From IMG/VR virus record IMGVR_UViG_3300033553_000805, positions 1 through 32,204 of that record: 32,204 nucleotides of DNA; one strand, written 5' to 3'. The notes under the pieces are model-generated. The model was not told the DNA's origin. It searched no databases and saw nothing but the letters and a program-made list of their open reading frames with translations. Both the position numbers and the translations under genes were made by a program. The DNA comes from a virus. This document shows, one piece after another, positions 14,654 through 22,646 of the stretch (position 1 is its first letter; every line of letters begins with the position of its first letter).

Positions 14654-15534
14654 TGAACAAAAACCGCATAGGTTGTACAACAGATCCCAAAGATCTTGTC
14701 GCACTAAAGACCACAATTGAGATCAAGCCGGACGAATGGCAGCGCATCGGCTTAACCGGAAAATGGGACGGCCATCCGACCGGAACTTTTGAGATGAACG
14801 AGAAGATCTTTAACCAGATGGTCGCTAACTATAAAGAGGCACAGATCGACACCGTGTGTGACTACGAGCACCAGACGCTTCGGGGCATGAAGGCTCCGGC
14901 TTCAGGCTGGATCGTAAAAGATCCGGTCAGCCTCAAGGTGGAAGGCGGCGAACTCTTTGCGAAGATCGAGTGGACGCAGAAGGCAAAAGCACACATCGAA
15001 GCGAAAGAGTACAAATACCTTTCGCCGGTCTTCGCGCCCAACACAATCAAGCAAAAAGATGCTGCCAACATAGGCTGGTCACTCCACTCGCTTGCCCTGA
15101 CCAACAAGCCCTTTCTTGAAGAGCTTGACGAAATACGGGCCAACAAACTAACCCAACTTCAACATCACAAGGAGGATACACCGATGACCGAAGAGGAAAA
15201 AAAACAGATGGAGGATCTCAAAAAAGAGAACCAAGATCTAAAAGATTCAAATGTCGCGCTTAAAAACGCAAACGCCAGTCTGGAAGACCAGGCGAAGGTA
15301 CTCAAAGAGAAAGAGGCAGAGGCGACAGTCGATGCGGCGATCGCTGCCAAAAAGCTCCACCCGGATCAAAAAGAAGCATCACTAGTAATGTGTAAAAAAG
15401 ATCCGGAAGGCTTCGCTGCCATGATGGAAAAAGCGGTACCTATGGTTCAGGTGCCGGGCAACGATATGTTTGACAATAAAAACAGTGGCAATGGTGATGG
15501 CGTAGATGTCGTTGCTATGGCTTTAAATTCATAA
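14653..15534 (+). CDS. Mu I-type prohead protease with scaffold domain
   Basis: 293 residues. The protease part (about 20-175) has the Mu gpI pattern: GKWDGHPTGTFEMN, VCDYEHQTLRG, APASGWI, YLSPVFAPN and GWSLHSLALTNKPFL. The C-terminal part is a highly charged coiled coil (EEEKKQMEDLKKENQDLKDS and on), the scaffold region. The protease matures the capsid shell and removes the scaffold. The same gene appears to make the scaffold alone from an internal start (see next entry). Confidence 0.88.
   Translation: MNKNRIGCTTDPKDLVALKTTIEIKPDEWQRIGLTGKWDGHPTGTFEMNEKIFNQMVANYKEAQIDTVCDYEHQTLRGMKAPASGWIVKDPVSLKVEGGELFAKIEWTQKAKAHIEAKEYKYLSPVFAPNTIKQKDAANIGWSLHSLALTNKPFLEELDEIRANKLTQLQHHKEDTPMTEEEKKQMEDLKKENQDLKDSNVALKNANASLEDQAKVLKEKEAEATVDAAIAAKKLHPDQKEASLVMCKKDPEGFAAMMEKAVPMVQVPGNDMFDNKNSGNGDGVDVVAMALNS
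15184..15534 (+). CDS. Nested scaffold protein (Mu gpZ-like), internal start
   Basis: In frame with the protease. An AAGGAGG at 15169-15175 lies eight bases before the ATG at 15184, a better ribosome site than most in the window, and the product is exactly the 116-residue coiled-coil scaffold domain. In Mu, gpZ is made from the C-terminal part of gene I in the same way. It should fill the prohead during assembly and be removed by the protease. Confidence 0.78.
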   Translation: MTEEEKKQMEDLKKENQDLKDSNVALKNANASLEDQAKVLKEKEAEATVDAAIAAKKLHPDQKEASLVMCKKDPEGFAAMMEKAVPMVQVPGNDMFDNKNSGNGDGVDVVAMALNS

Positions 15535-15545
15535 GGGAGTATTAG

Positions 15546-15986
15546 ATGCCATTAGAACTACGTGGACTACGCGAAAGCGATGTCATTATTCAAAAGATTC
15601 AATCTGTCAACGGTGCGGTAACGGTAGCTGTCGACACAACGCTTGATATCGGAACACTTCTGACCACTGCCGACGGCGGTGTCACATGGACAATTCGCCA
15701 GGAGGCTGACTGGGTCGCCGGGTCTTATGCTGTGGATGATGTTTTCTATCACTTGGGACATATCTGGAAATCACTCGCTGCTACGAACGTGACAGAACCC
15801 GGAACGGACCCTGCAAAATGGGAAGATCAGGGTTTCTGGAATGCCAATGGTGTGCTCGTCGAAGGTCTTGATCTTACGGGCAATGCCAATGTACTGACAG
15901 CAGGATATGTGGTTGAAAGCAACCTTACAGGCTTCGAAGAAGCTCTACGCCATCAATTATTTGATCGCAATATCATCTTGAAATAA
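15546..15986 (+). CDS. Head decoration/fibre protein with carbohydrate-binding-like module
   Basis: 146 residues between protease and capsid, the slot of decoration proteins such as lambda gpD. The C-terminal segment (NVLTAGYVVESNLTG) resembles such proteins. The middle (WVAGSYAVDDVFYHLGHIWK, then GTDPAKWED) has the spacing of aromatic residues of a CBM5/12 chitin-binding-type module. It probably sits on the capsid surface, and the module may bind cell-surface or particle glycans. The domain call is by pattern only. Confidence 0.6.
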   Translation: MPLELRGLRESDVIIQKIQSVNGAVTVAVDTTLDIGTLLTTADGGVTWTIRQEADWVAGSYAVDDVFYHLGHIWKSLAATNVTEPGTDPAKWEDQGFWNANGVLVEGLDLTGNANVLTAGYVVESNLTGFEEALRHQLFDRNIILK

Positions 15987-16000
15987 GGGAGAGATAAAAC

Positions 16001-16981
16001 ATGCTTACAGCAATGAAACTGTGGACTATCGTGGCCACAATGCAACTGATCAATCAGATCAAAACCGCACCGTCGTTTGTATTTGATAAATATTTCAAAT
16101 CAAGTCAAAAAGGGGTCATGGGTTCAACCATCGAAGTACCGATCAAAAAAGGTGCAGGCATTGTCCTTGAGTCAGTAAGCCCATCGGCCGAACATCTTTA
16201 CCAAGAAGAAAATGATGTGTACAAGCTAACTATCTCCTTGCCGCGCTTTCCGCTTGAGACAGTGATCACTGCAGCAGATATGAATGAGATCAAGTCACTT
16301 ACTGATGAAGCAGAGCAGACTCAAGCCTTGTCGCAAAAGATCGGTGAGATTGTCGGTGAGCACAAAGAGAGCTTTATGACGACCTTGGAGTTCATGAGTG
16401 TCGGTGCCATGTTTGGAAAAGTCATGGACGGAAAAGGAAATATTCTTTTTGAATTCTCGTCCGGAGCAACTCCTGTAGATTTCAAAAGCGATAAAAACCT
16501 GATCACTTCGTTAAATGAAGTTGATGATGCCTTGGTTGAAGAGCTTGGGAAAGAAGTACCCTTTAGCATCCTTGCAGATCGTTCGTTCATCAGCGGTATA
16601 GCAGCTCGAGCAGCAGCAGAAACACTTTTCGAACAGGGCCAGGCAAAATGGATTCAGGAAGACAACAAACGTGTTCTTGAGGTCCACGGTGTCAAATACA
16701 TCCCGTATACCGGCAAATATAAAAATGCCAAAGGCCAGGATAAACAGTTTATCGCAACAAACGAAGGGCTTGTCATTCCTGAAAGTGCTGAAGTGTTCAA
16801 GCTCTATTATGGACGTGCGAACCATACCGAAGCTTTGAACAAAGCTCCGAAATTGTTCTTTACTGCAGCTCCGGAACCGCTTCCAAAAGGTCGCGGTTAT
16901 GCCATCTTGAGTGAGATGCGTGCCATTCCGGTATGTATCCGCCCGGGTGCTCTGATCAAACTCAAGTGGACTACAGTCTAA
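16001..16981 (+). CDS. Major capsid protein, lambda gpE-type
   Basis: 326 residues. The C-terminal half has the Phage_cap_E pattern: VHGVKYIPYTGKYKNAKGQ, IPESAEVFKLYYGRANHTEALN, the late LPKGRGYAILSEMRAIPVCIRPGALIKLKW. It is therefore an HK97-fold shell protein closer to lambda gpE than to Mu gpT, which is unusual beside a Mu I protease. It follows the decoration protein with a 14-base gap and is followed by a long non-coding gap with hairpins. The protein is likely the most abundant in the virion. Confidence 0.82.
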   Translation: MLTAMKLWTIVATMQLINQIKTAPSFVFDKYFKSSQKGVMGSTIEVPIKKGAGIVLESVSPSAEHLYQEENDVYKLTISLPRFPLETVITAADMNEIKSLTDEAEQTQALSQKIGEIVGEHKESFMTTLEFMSVGAMFGKVMDGKGNILFEFSSGATPVDFKSDKNLITSLNEVDDALVEELGKEVPFSILADRSFISGIAARAAAETLFEQGQAKWIQEDNKRVLEVHGVKYIPYTGKYKNAKGQDKQFIATNEGLVIPESAEVFKLYYGRANHTEALNKAPKLFFTAAPEPLPKGRGYAILSEMRAIPVCIRPGALIKLKWTTV

Positions 16982-17130
16982 CCTGAGCCAGTTGAAGGGC
17001 CTTGCCCTTTAACTACATATCTCGCCCAGAAACGATTTAAGCCTTTATTCGACTCCTTTGTTGCTAAGAAGTTTTAAATCGTTCCTCGTCAATTTTAAAC
17101 ACCTATTAAACGCAAGGAGAGCGCATACCT
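16982..17130 (+). other. Non-coding gap with two inverted repeats after the capsid gene
   Basis: 149 bases, AT-rich, no credible gene. A 10-bp stem with one G-T wobble and a 3-base loop lies at 16991-17013 (GTTGAAGGGC / GCCCTTTAAC), without a T tract, so more likely an mRNA-stabilising or attenuating hairpin than a strong terminator. A second, perfect 10-bp inverted repeat (AACGATTTAA at 17031-17040, TTAAATCGTT at 17074-17083) encloses 33 bases. A ribosome site for the gp36-like gene (AAGGAG) is at its end. The gap lies at the border of two head-gene blocks whose order differs from Mu. Confidence 0.55.
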
Positions 17131-17511
17131 ATGATAACAAAAGCAGACCTCCAAAAAGAAGTCAGTGACAACGAGCTGCAACAACTCTCTGATCTCAATG
17201 CTCTGGGCATGATCGATGAGCTTATTGTTGAAGACGCTATCAATGATGCCATCGCCTTTATCCAGTCATTTATCATCATTCCCTCAGACCCTACGCCATA
17301 CCTGCGCTCTATCGCTGTCGAACTCACGCTGTATGAACTGAGAAAAAAGCACGCGTTGCACGATGAAGATGTCCGAAAAGGCTGTGAAGAGAAACTCATC
17401 CGCATGGCACGCGGTACCGTCCCCACAACGATGACTGAGCAGGCAGCGCCGCGCAAGACCGGCAATGCCTTCCGTCATGGAAGAACAGCCATGAGCTTCA
17501 AAGGATTCTAA
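17131..17511 (+). CDS. Mu gp36-like protein (DUF1320)
   Basis: 126 residues with the DUF1320 pattern: MITKADLQKEVSDNELQQLSD, then DAINDAIAFIQSFI and IAVELTLYELRKK. The family, Mu gp36, is a head-completion or neck adaptor protein of the lambda gpFII / HK97 gp6 type in fold. Its stop overlaps the ATG of the small terminase gene (TAATG). Confidence 0.82.
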   Translation: MITKADLQKEVSDNELQQLSDLNALGMIDELIVEDAINDAIAFIQSFIIIPSDPTPYLRSIAVELTLYELRKKHALHDEDVRKGCEEKLIRMARGTVPTTMTEQAAPRKTGNAFRHGRTAMSFKGF

Positions 17512-18002
17512 TGGCAACCAAACAGCAAAAGATAGAGATAGCCCGGGCGCTTTACATCGTTGGCAGGAATGAAGAAGAGATCGCTGCTATCCTCGGCTCG
17601 TCAAAGCGCACTGTTCAAAACTATAAAACAGAAGACAGCTCAAGCGGTTACGACTGGGATGTGCTGCGTGCTGAAAAACATATATCTGCAGACAACCCGC
17701 GCCGTGAACACTTGTATAGTGACTTCATCGGCTACATGCACGACACGCTCAAAGAGGTGCGAAACGACGAGAAGATCAGCGCCTCGGATAAGGCAGACAA
17801 GATCGTCAAGCTCTCCGATGCATTCTCAAAGATGAAGGGTATCGTGCGGCACGAAGACCCGGAGGCATACAAGCGCGGCATCATCAAGCATGTCGTCCAG
17901 GTCATCGGCGAAGGCATCAGGTCGCGCGGCGACAAGGCGATGCTGGAGCGCTTCATCGAGATCGTCGACGAAGCCGGGGAGCGCCTCGATGTCGCTATTT
18001 GA
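17511..18002 (+). CDS. Small terminase-like protein (Mu gp27, DUF1804 type)
   Basis: 163 residues. The N-terminus is a helix-turn-helix (KIEIARALYIVGRNEEEIAAILGSSKRTVQNYK) followed by SGYDWDVLRAE, the hallmark of the DUF1804 family of Mu-like small terminases; the rest is helical and charged. It would recognise the phage end and recruit the large subunit. It overlaps the large terminase by 14 bases. Confidence 0.75.
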   Translation: MATKQQKIEIARALYIVGRNEEEIAAILGSSKRTVQNYKTEDSSSGYDWDVLRAEKHISADNPRREHLYSDFIGYMHDTLKEVRNDEKISASDKADKIVKLSDAFSKMKGIVRHEDPEAYKRGIIKHVVQVIGEGIRSRGDKAMLERFIEIVDEAGERLDVAI

Positions 18003-19725
18003 CAAAGAAGAGCTGCGCCGACTCTTAGCCGACACAAAAGCTGAACTGCTAGATGAAGGCATAGACGAACGTACTGCAGAACGCCTAACGCGCAAAGAGT
18101 ACGTCAAGTGGCTCGGTGACTACTCTTCGTCCCTCAAAGAGACGATCCAGGCAAACGTAACGCTGCCGGCAGAAGAGCGTGAAGAGCGGATCAGGCGCCA
18201 GCGTGCAGACTTCCACTACTTCCGGACAACTTATTTTCCGCACTACTACTACCTGCCGGGCAAGTCTGAGCTGCAGGCAGGCCTTGAAGAAATCTACCAC
18301 CGCATTGCCGGAGATCACATTCAGGATCTAAGTCAGGCTGCTGCCCATGCTCTCGGCGAGAAGTTCGCCGTCGGGGCACCGCGTGGTCATGGCAAGACGA
18401 CAGATGCACACCTTGTCTTTTTTGTCTGGTGTATCGTCAATGACCTCAAACACTTCCTGACGCTCTTTAGTGACGCCGTAGAACTTGCAGAGACTATCGT
18501 AGAGTCTATCAAAGCAGAGATGGAAGAGAACGACAATCTTAAAGCAGACTTTCCTCATGCTACAGGCAGAGGCAAGGTGTGGAAGATTGGAAAGATCGTC
18601 ACACGAAACAATATATGTGTTCAAGCATTCGGTTCGGGCAAGCGTGTTCGCGGTATCAAACACGGTGTCCATCGTCCAGACCATGCAGGAATCGACGACC
18701 TCGAGAACGATGAGAACGTCCGTAGCCGTGACCAGCGCGACAAGCTGGAGGCATGGCTGGACGAGGCGGTAGGCAACCTTGGAAGTGCCGATGGCAGCAT
18801 GAGTATACTCTATACCGGGACCCTGCTCCACAACGACGCCGTATTGGCGCGCAAGCTGAAGCTAAAGTTCTGGAACCCGAGGATCTACCGTGCCATTATC
18901 ACCTTCCCCAAGCGCATGGACCTCTGGGAACGCTATGCCCAGCTCTACAAACACGTCGGGCTCGACGAGGCCCACGCCTTTTACGAGGGGAATCGGCCGG
19001 AAATGGACGAAGGCGCCAAGGTGCTCTGGCCCGAGGCGGTGCCTCTGGAGACCTTAATGCGCAAGCGTGCCGAAGCACCGCGCTCCTTTGCAAAAGAGCT
19101 CCAGAACAACCCGAACTCCGAGTCGCAGCGTTTCAAACGCGAAAAAATGCACTTCTATAAAAATGCCCCGGCAAACCTTGAGTGCTATGGATGGTGCGAC
19201 CCCGCAGGCAACGGAAAGAAGTCCGACTTTACCAGCACGACCATCCTGGGCATCGACCGGCAGATGCGCAAGGCCTACATTCTTGTCTCTGACAACAGGG
19301 TATTAGGATCGCGGCAGATCATCGACAACGCCATCGACCTGCAGCGCCTTTTTAAGTGCAAGAAATTCGGCTTCGAGACAAATGGCGGACAGTTTCACTT
19401 AAAAAACTGGCTGCTAGAAGCCGCCTTCGACGCCGGTGTTCATATGCCCCTCAAGGGTTTTCACAACTCGAAGAACAAAGACGAGCGCATCGAGTCGCTC
19501 GAGCTTCCAATCGAGAACGGGCAGATCCTGCTACATGAAGACCAGATGATTCTGATTCAGCAGCTTGAAGATCACCCTGACGGAGATCACGATGACGCTC
19601 CAGACAGCCTCGAAGGATGCTATATGCTCAGCAGACTGGCAAAACAGAAAAAAAGCGGCAGTGGCAAGGCCAGGACAAACCGACGAACAGCAAGAAACAG
19701 ATCAGAAAGAGGGAGACGACAATGA
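17989..19725 (+). CDS. Large terminase (Mu gp28 family)
   Basis: 578 residues from the ATG at 17989, with GGGGAG eight bases upstream; the reading frame open to 17890 would only add a low-complexity out-of-context segment over the small terminase. The ATPase motor has Walker A GAPRGHGKTT (129-138) and an IDDLEND segment (235-241) in the Walker B position. The nuclease part has GWCDPAGNGKKSDF (D404), FETNGGQFHLKNW (about 463) and HDDAPDSLEG (about 553), giving the three acidic sites. It packages phage DNA by headful into the prohead and cuts it. Confidence 0.92.
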   Translation: MSLFDKEELRRLLADTKAELLDEGIDERTAERLTRKEYVKWLGDYSSSLKETIQANVTLPAEEREERIRRQRADFHYFRTTYFPHYYYLPGKSELQAGLEEIYHRIAGDHIQDLSQAAAHALGEKFAVGAPRGHGKTTDAHLVFFVWCIVNDLKHFLTLFSDAVELAETIVESIKAEMEENDNLKADFPHATGRGKVWKIGKIVTRNNICVQAFGSGKRVRGIKHGVHRPDHAGIDDLENDENVRSRDQRDKLEAWLDEAVGNLGSADGSMSILYTGTLLHNDAVLARKLKLKFWNPRIYRAIITFPKRMDLWERYAQLYKHVGLDEAHAFYEGNRPEMDEGAKVLWPEAVPLETLMRKRAEAPRSFAKELQNNPNSESQRFKREKMHFYKNAPANLECYGWCDPAGNGKKSDFTSTTILGIDRQMRKAYILVSDNRVLGSRQIIDNAIDLQRLFKCKKFGFETNGGQFHLKNWLLEAAFDAGVHMPLKGFHNSKNKDERIESLELPIENGQILLHEDQMILIQQLEDHPDGDHDDAPDSLEGCYMLSRLAKQKKSGSGKARTNRRTARNRSERGRRQ

Positions 19726-21122
19726 AGGGCGTACGCATAGGCAGACAATACCCGAGTAAATATATTGCAAACAAAACAACAAAACGGACAGCGGCCGCAG
19801 CCCCTGCAAGCGACCTGCTGACGTCGCTAATGAACAACCTGCCCGTCGACCAGGAGTGGCTTGATCATGACGAAATGCGACGCATAACACGTGACGGCAC
19901 CGTCATAGCAGCGTTCGGCAGCAGAAAAGCGGCAACGCTAAAAAAAGAACTTCTAATCGACACGAAAGACGAGCAGCTCAAGCTGGCTATCGAGAAGAGT
20001 TTCGGCTACAAGACGCTGCGCAAGATCCTCGATACACCGATGCAGGGCTGCGCCGTCTTCGAGCTGAACTGGACAGATGATGGCCTGTGGCGCCCGGAAC
20101 TCGTCGAGCGCAATTACAGGACCTTCGTCGTCGAAAAGGGCGTGCTGAAGTTCGCCCGCTATGGCATGTCCGAGGAGATCCCGCCCTACAAAGTACTTTA
20201 CAACACCTATGAAGAGAAGTTTGACCGCCCCATGGGCACACCCATTGCCGAGGCGCTCTTCTGGCCGGTTAAATTTAAAAATGCCTCACTGGAGTTCTGG
20301 GTAAAGTTCCTTGAAAAATACGGCACACCGTGGGCTATCGGCAAGACCTCTGGTGACAAAGACGATATGGCAGACGAGCTCTACGCTATGCTCGGAGGCG
20401 ACAGTGCTGTCATAGACGAAGAGGATAGCATAGAGATCACTCAGATCCAGAAGGCCGGTGACTTCGACAAGATAGCAGAGTACTGTGACAACCAGATCCG
20501 CTCTATCATCCTGGGCGGAAACCTGACGTCAGAAGTAAAGGGCGGCTCGTTTGCAGCCGCAGGCGTGCACAATGACATCCGCGAAGACATCGCCATGGCA
20601 GATGAGAACCTCACGCTCGACCTCATACGCGAAGCCGCACGGATGATCAAAGAGATCAATAACATCAGCGCTGATGTTACCATTGCTCTAAAAGACAAGG
20701 ACGACCCAAATATCGCGCTGGCACAGCGCGACAAGAGCATCAGCGAGATGGGCTGGACACCGACGCAAGAGTACATTGAGAAGACCTACAACATCACGGT
20801 AGAAAAGACGGCCGCCGTACCGGTGGCAAACAGAACTGCACCCGGCAGGCTCTTTGCGTTCAGCAGGGAGAAACCGGCAGACGCGCTCGAAGGAGCGGCA
20901 GGAGGGATCGACTTGAAAAAAATAGAACTATCATTTCAGACTCAAATTATAGACATTTTAGACAAGGCAGAGACTTTCGAAGAAGCCATCGAAGGGCTGC
21001 AGGCCGCTTACCCCAAGACAGACATCTCTGAACTTCAGGAGCTGATGGAGTCGGCCATGACCAACGCAGAGATCCTTGCCAGAGCAGAGGTTGAGGACGA
21101 GAGCATCGAAGAGGAAGAGTAA
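19722..21122 (+). CDS. Portal protein (Mu gp29, DUF935)
   Basis: 466 residues from the ATG at 19722, which overlaps the terminase stop (ATGA) and has GAGGGAG seven bases upstream. The DUF935 features are GCAVFELNWTDDGLWRPELVERNYRTFV, KFDRPMGTPIAEALFWPVKFKNASLEFWVKFLEKYGTPW and ILGGNLTSEVKGGSFAAAGVHNDIRED (with intervening residues). A dodecamer forms the DNA channel at the head vertex. Confidence 0.92.
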   Translation: MKGVRIGRQYPSKYIANKTTKRTAAAAPASDLLTSLMNNLPVDQEWLDHDEMRRITRDGTVIAAFGSRKAATLKKELLIDTKDEQLKLAIEKSFGYKTLRKILDTPMQGCAVFELNWTDDGLWRPELVERNYRTFVVEKGVLKFARYGMSEEIPPYKVLYNTYEEKFDRPMGTPIAEALFWPVKFKNASLEFWVKFLEKYGTPWAIGKTSGDKDDMADELYAMLGGDSAVIDEEDSIEITQIQKAGDFDKIAEYCDNQIRSIILGGNLTSEVKGGSFAAAGVHNDIREDIAMADENLTLDLIREAARMIKEINNISADVTIALKDKDDPNIALAQRDKSISEMGWTPTQEYIEKTYNITVEKTAAVPVANRTAPGRLFAFSREKPADALEGAAGGIDLKKIELSFQTQIIDILDKAETFEEAIEGLQAAYPKTDISELQELMESAMTNAEILARAEVEDESIEEEE

Positions 21123-21832
21123 TGGCTGTCTCCTTCGACTTCGGCCTTGTCCCCAAAGCGGTCATCGAGTACCTGCGGGCCAAAGGCTACAAACTTACCT
21201 TCGACTATGACGAGCTCATCAAAGAAGCACACCACAAAGCTTTTACTATTGCTAAGATCACCCGGCTTGATCTTCTCGAAGATGTCCACAAGTCGCTGCT
21301 CGACGCCATGGAAAATGGCAAGGGCTTCAAGGAGTGGAAAGAACAGATCACGCCGGTACTACAGGAGAAAGGATGGTGGGGAGAGGTTGAGTCTGTTAAC
21401 CCGGAGACGGGAGAAGTGAAAGATATCTACGTCGGCAGCCGCCGTCTGCGCAACATCTTCAAGACAAACATGCGTGTCGCCTATAATGTTGGGCGCAACC
21501 GGCAGCAGCGTTCGCTCAAGGTGAGCGAGTACTGGCGCTACAGTGCCGTCATGGACAGAGGAACCAGACCAGCGCATGCGGCACGCGACGGCATGGTACT
21601 GCACCGTGACGACACGTGGTGGAGTACAAACTACGCACCGAACGACTGGGGATGCCGCTGTAAGATTCGAGCCTATTCGAAACGTCAGATCGAAAAGCGT
21701 GGCTGGGCAATCGAGAAAGAGGCACCGGATAATATCGCAGGTAAAGATTGGGATTACGACATCGGTGCCGCATCGTCCAAAGAGCTGGACGTGCACCTGG
21801 TCAAAAGAGAGAAAGCGAGTAAGCTGCTATGA
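21122..21832 (+). CDS. MuF-like head protein (Mu gp30)
   Basis: 236 residues of the Mu F / phage head morphogenesis family. The conserved core is FKTNMRVAYNVGRNRQ, then YWRYSAVMDRGTRPAHAARDGMVLHRDD and the terminal APNDWGCRCKIRAYS Cys-Arg-Cys motif. A few copies sit at the portal inside the head. No extra C-terminal toxin domain is present. Starts overlap the portal stop by one base; its end overlaps gpG by four. Confidence 0.9.
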   Translation: MAVSFDFGLVPKAVIEYLRAKGYKLTFDYDELIKEAHHKAFTIAKITRLDLLEDVHKSLLDAMENGKGFKEWKEQITPVLQEKGWWGEVESVNPETGEVKDIYVGSRRLRNIFKTNMRVAYNVGRNRQQRSLKVSEYWRYSAVMDRGTRPAHAARDGMVLHRDDTWWSTNYAPNDWGCRCKIRAYSKRQIEKRGWAIEKEAPDNIAGKDWDYDIGAASSKELDVHLVKREKASKLL

Positions 21833-22311
21833 AGATAACGATTAAAGCTACGGGGACAGAAGAGATTGAAGCTCTGTTTGAGAAGATCTCTCGACGAGCA
21901 GCACACATGCAACCGGCAATGGATGAAGTCGGAAACTACTTGCAGAACATCATCGAAGAGAGCTTCGAGAGCGGCCGCTCTCCGGATGGAGAAGTGTGGT
22001 CTCCTCTGGCTGATTCCACATTGATCAAAAAAAGCAAAGACGGGAAACCGGTTTCGATGGGCAAGCTGCTCTACGAAGAAGGCACACTCTTCGAAAGCAT
22101 CACCTACGAAGCCGACAGCGACAGCATGGCCGTCGGTGTAAACGCCTACAGCAAAGGAGACTATCCTTATCCTGTAGTGCATCAGTTCGGTTCAAAAGAT
22201 GGGAAAACACCGGCACGTAGATTCATGCCGATCGATAGTAATGGGGAATTGGATGATGGGGTAAAAGAGGAGATTCTAGACCTGCTGGAGGATTTTTTAG
22301 CAGGTCTCTAA
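21829..22311 (+). CDS. G: Virion morphogenesis protein gpG
   Basis: 160 residues of the Mu gpG (phage virion morphogenesis) family: a helical first part (ALFEKISRRAAHMQPAMDEVGNYLQNIIEESFE), then SPDGEVWSPLADSTLIKKSK and GDYPYPVVHQFGSKDGKTPARRFMPID. It is a head-tail joining factor; P2 S and HK97 gp10-like proteins are related in fold. It is the last head gene, and its stop overlaps the convergent Mor/C-like gene's stop by four bases (22308-22311). Confidence 0.88.
   Translation: MKITIKATGTEEIEALFEKISRRAAHMQPAMDEVGNYLQNIIEESFESGRSPDGEVWSPLADSTLIKKSKDGKPVSMGKLLYEEGTLFESITYEADSDSMAVGVNAYSKGDYPYPVVHQFGSKDGKTPARRFMPIDSNGELDDGVKEEILDLLEDFLAGL
22278..22307. terminator. Hairpin at the convergent junction
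   Basis: A perfect 9-bp inverted repeat (AGACCTGCT at 22278-22286, AGCAGGTCT at 22299-22307) with a 12-base loop, lying in the last codons of gpG and ending one base before the stop of the opposite gene. No T tract follows on either strand, so it may act as a bidirectional 3'-end stabiliser or a weak terminator. Confidence 0.45.
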
Positions 22312-22574
22312 AACAGCGAGGGTTCGCGTACTTCTTTGAGTATATCGTAGATACGCCCCAGACTGAGGTCGTACTTGGTGGCAAGCTCTTTGGGAGAGAG
22401 CTTGTTTTCAACGTAGTCATCGATGATCTTGGTGTTGCGGCCGTTTAGCTTGAACGAGGGCACGTAGATGGGCATGCCGCCGTACTCTTCCATGAGTTCT
22501 TCATCGCTAAGCTTATCCTCCCGGATGCGCCGTGTGAACTCTTCGAAGATGTCTTTGTTTGTAACTTCTGCCAT
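22308..22574 (-). CDS. Mor/C-family transcription activator
   Basis: 88 residues. The middle carries the Mor/C hallmark, a GG-x-x-IYVP beta-strand segment (EYGGMPIYVPSFK), followed by a helix-turn-helix (NTKIIDDYVENKLSPKELATKYDLSLGRIYDILKE). Mu Mor and C are longer (about 130-140 residues); the N-terminal dimerisation part is shorter here. It is the last gene of the early operon, as expected for the switch to late transcription. The likely targets are the divergent late promoters at 14094-14184. Its own upstream gap contains ACAATGCCG (minus strand, 22626-22618), identical to nine bases of the plus late promoter, so self-control is possible. Confidence 0.8.
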   Translation of the reverse strand: MAEVTNKDIFEEFTRRIREDKLSDEELMEEYGGMPIYVPSFKLNGRNTKIIDDYVENKLSPKELATKYDLSLGRIYDILKEVREPSLF

Positions 22575-22646
22575 TTCCGTCCCTTTTCTGCTACAATTTT
22601 ACGACTAAGTTTTGTTGCGGCATTGTGAGGGACTTCCTCTCGGTGC
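22575..22646 (-). promoter_or_regulatory. Gap before the activator gene with a possible promoter
   Basis: 72 bases. On the minus strand it holds GGAA, then ACAATGCCG like the late promoters (but with seven instead of twelve bases between them), then TAAAAT further on and a weak GGGA before the ATG. A separate promoter for the activator is plausible, though unproven. Confidence 0.35.
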
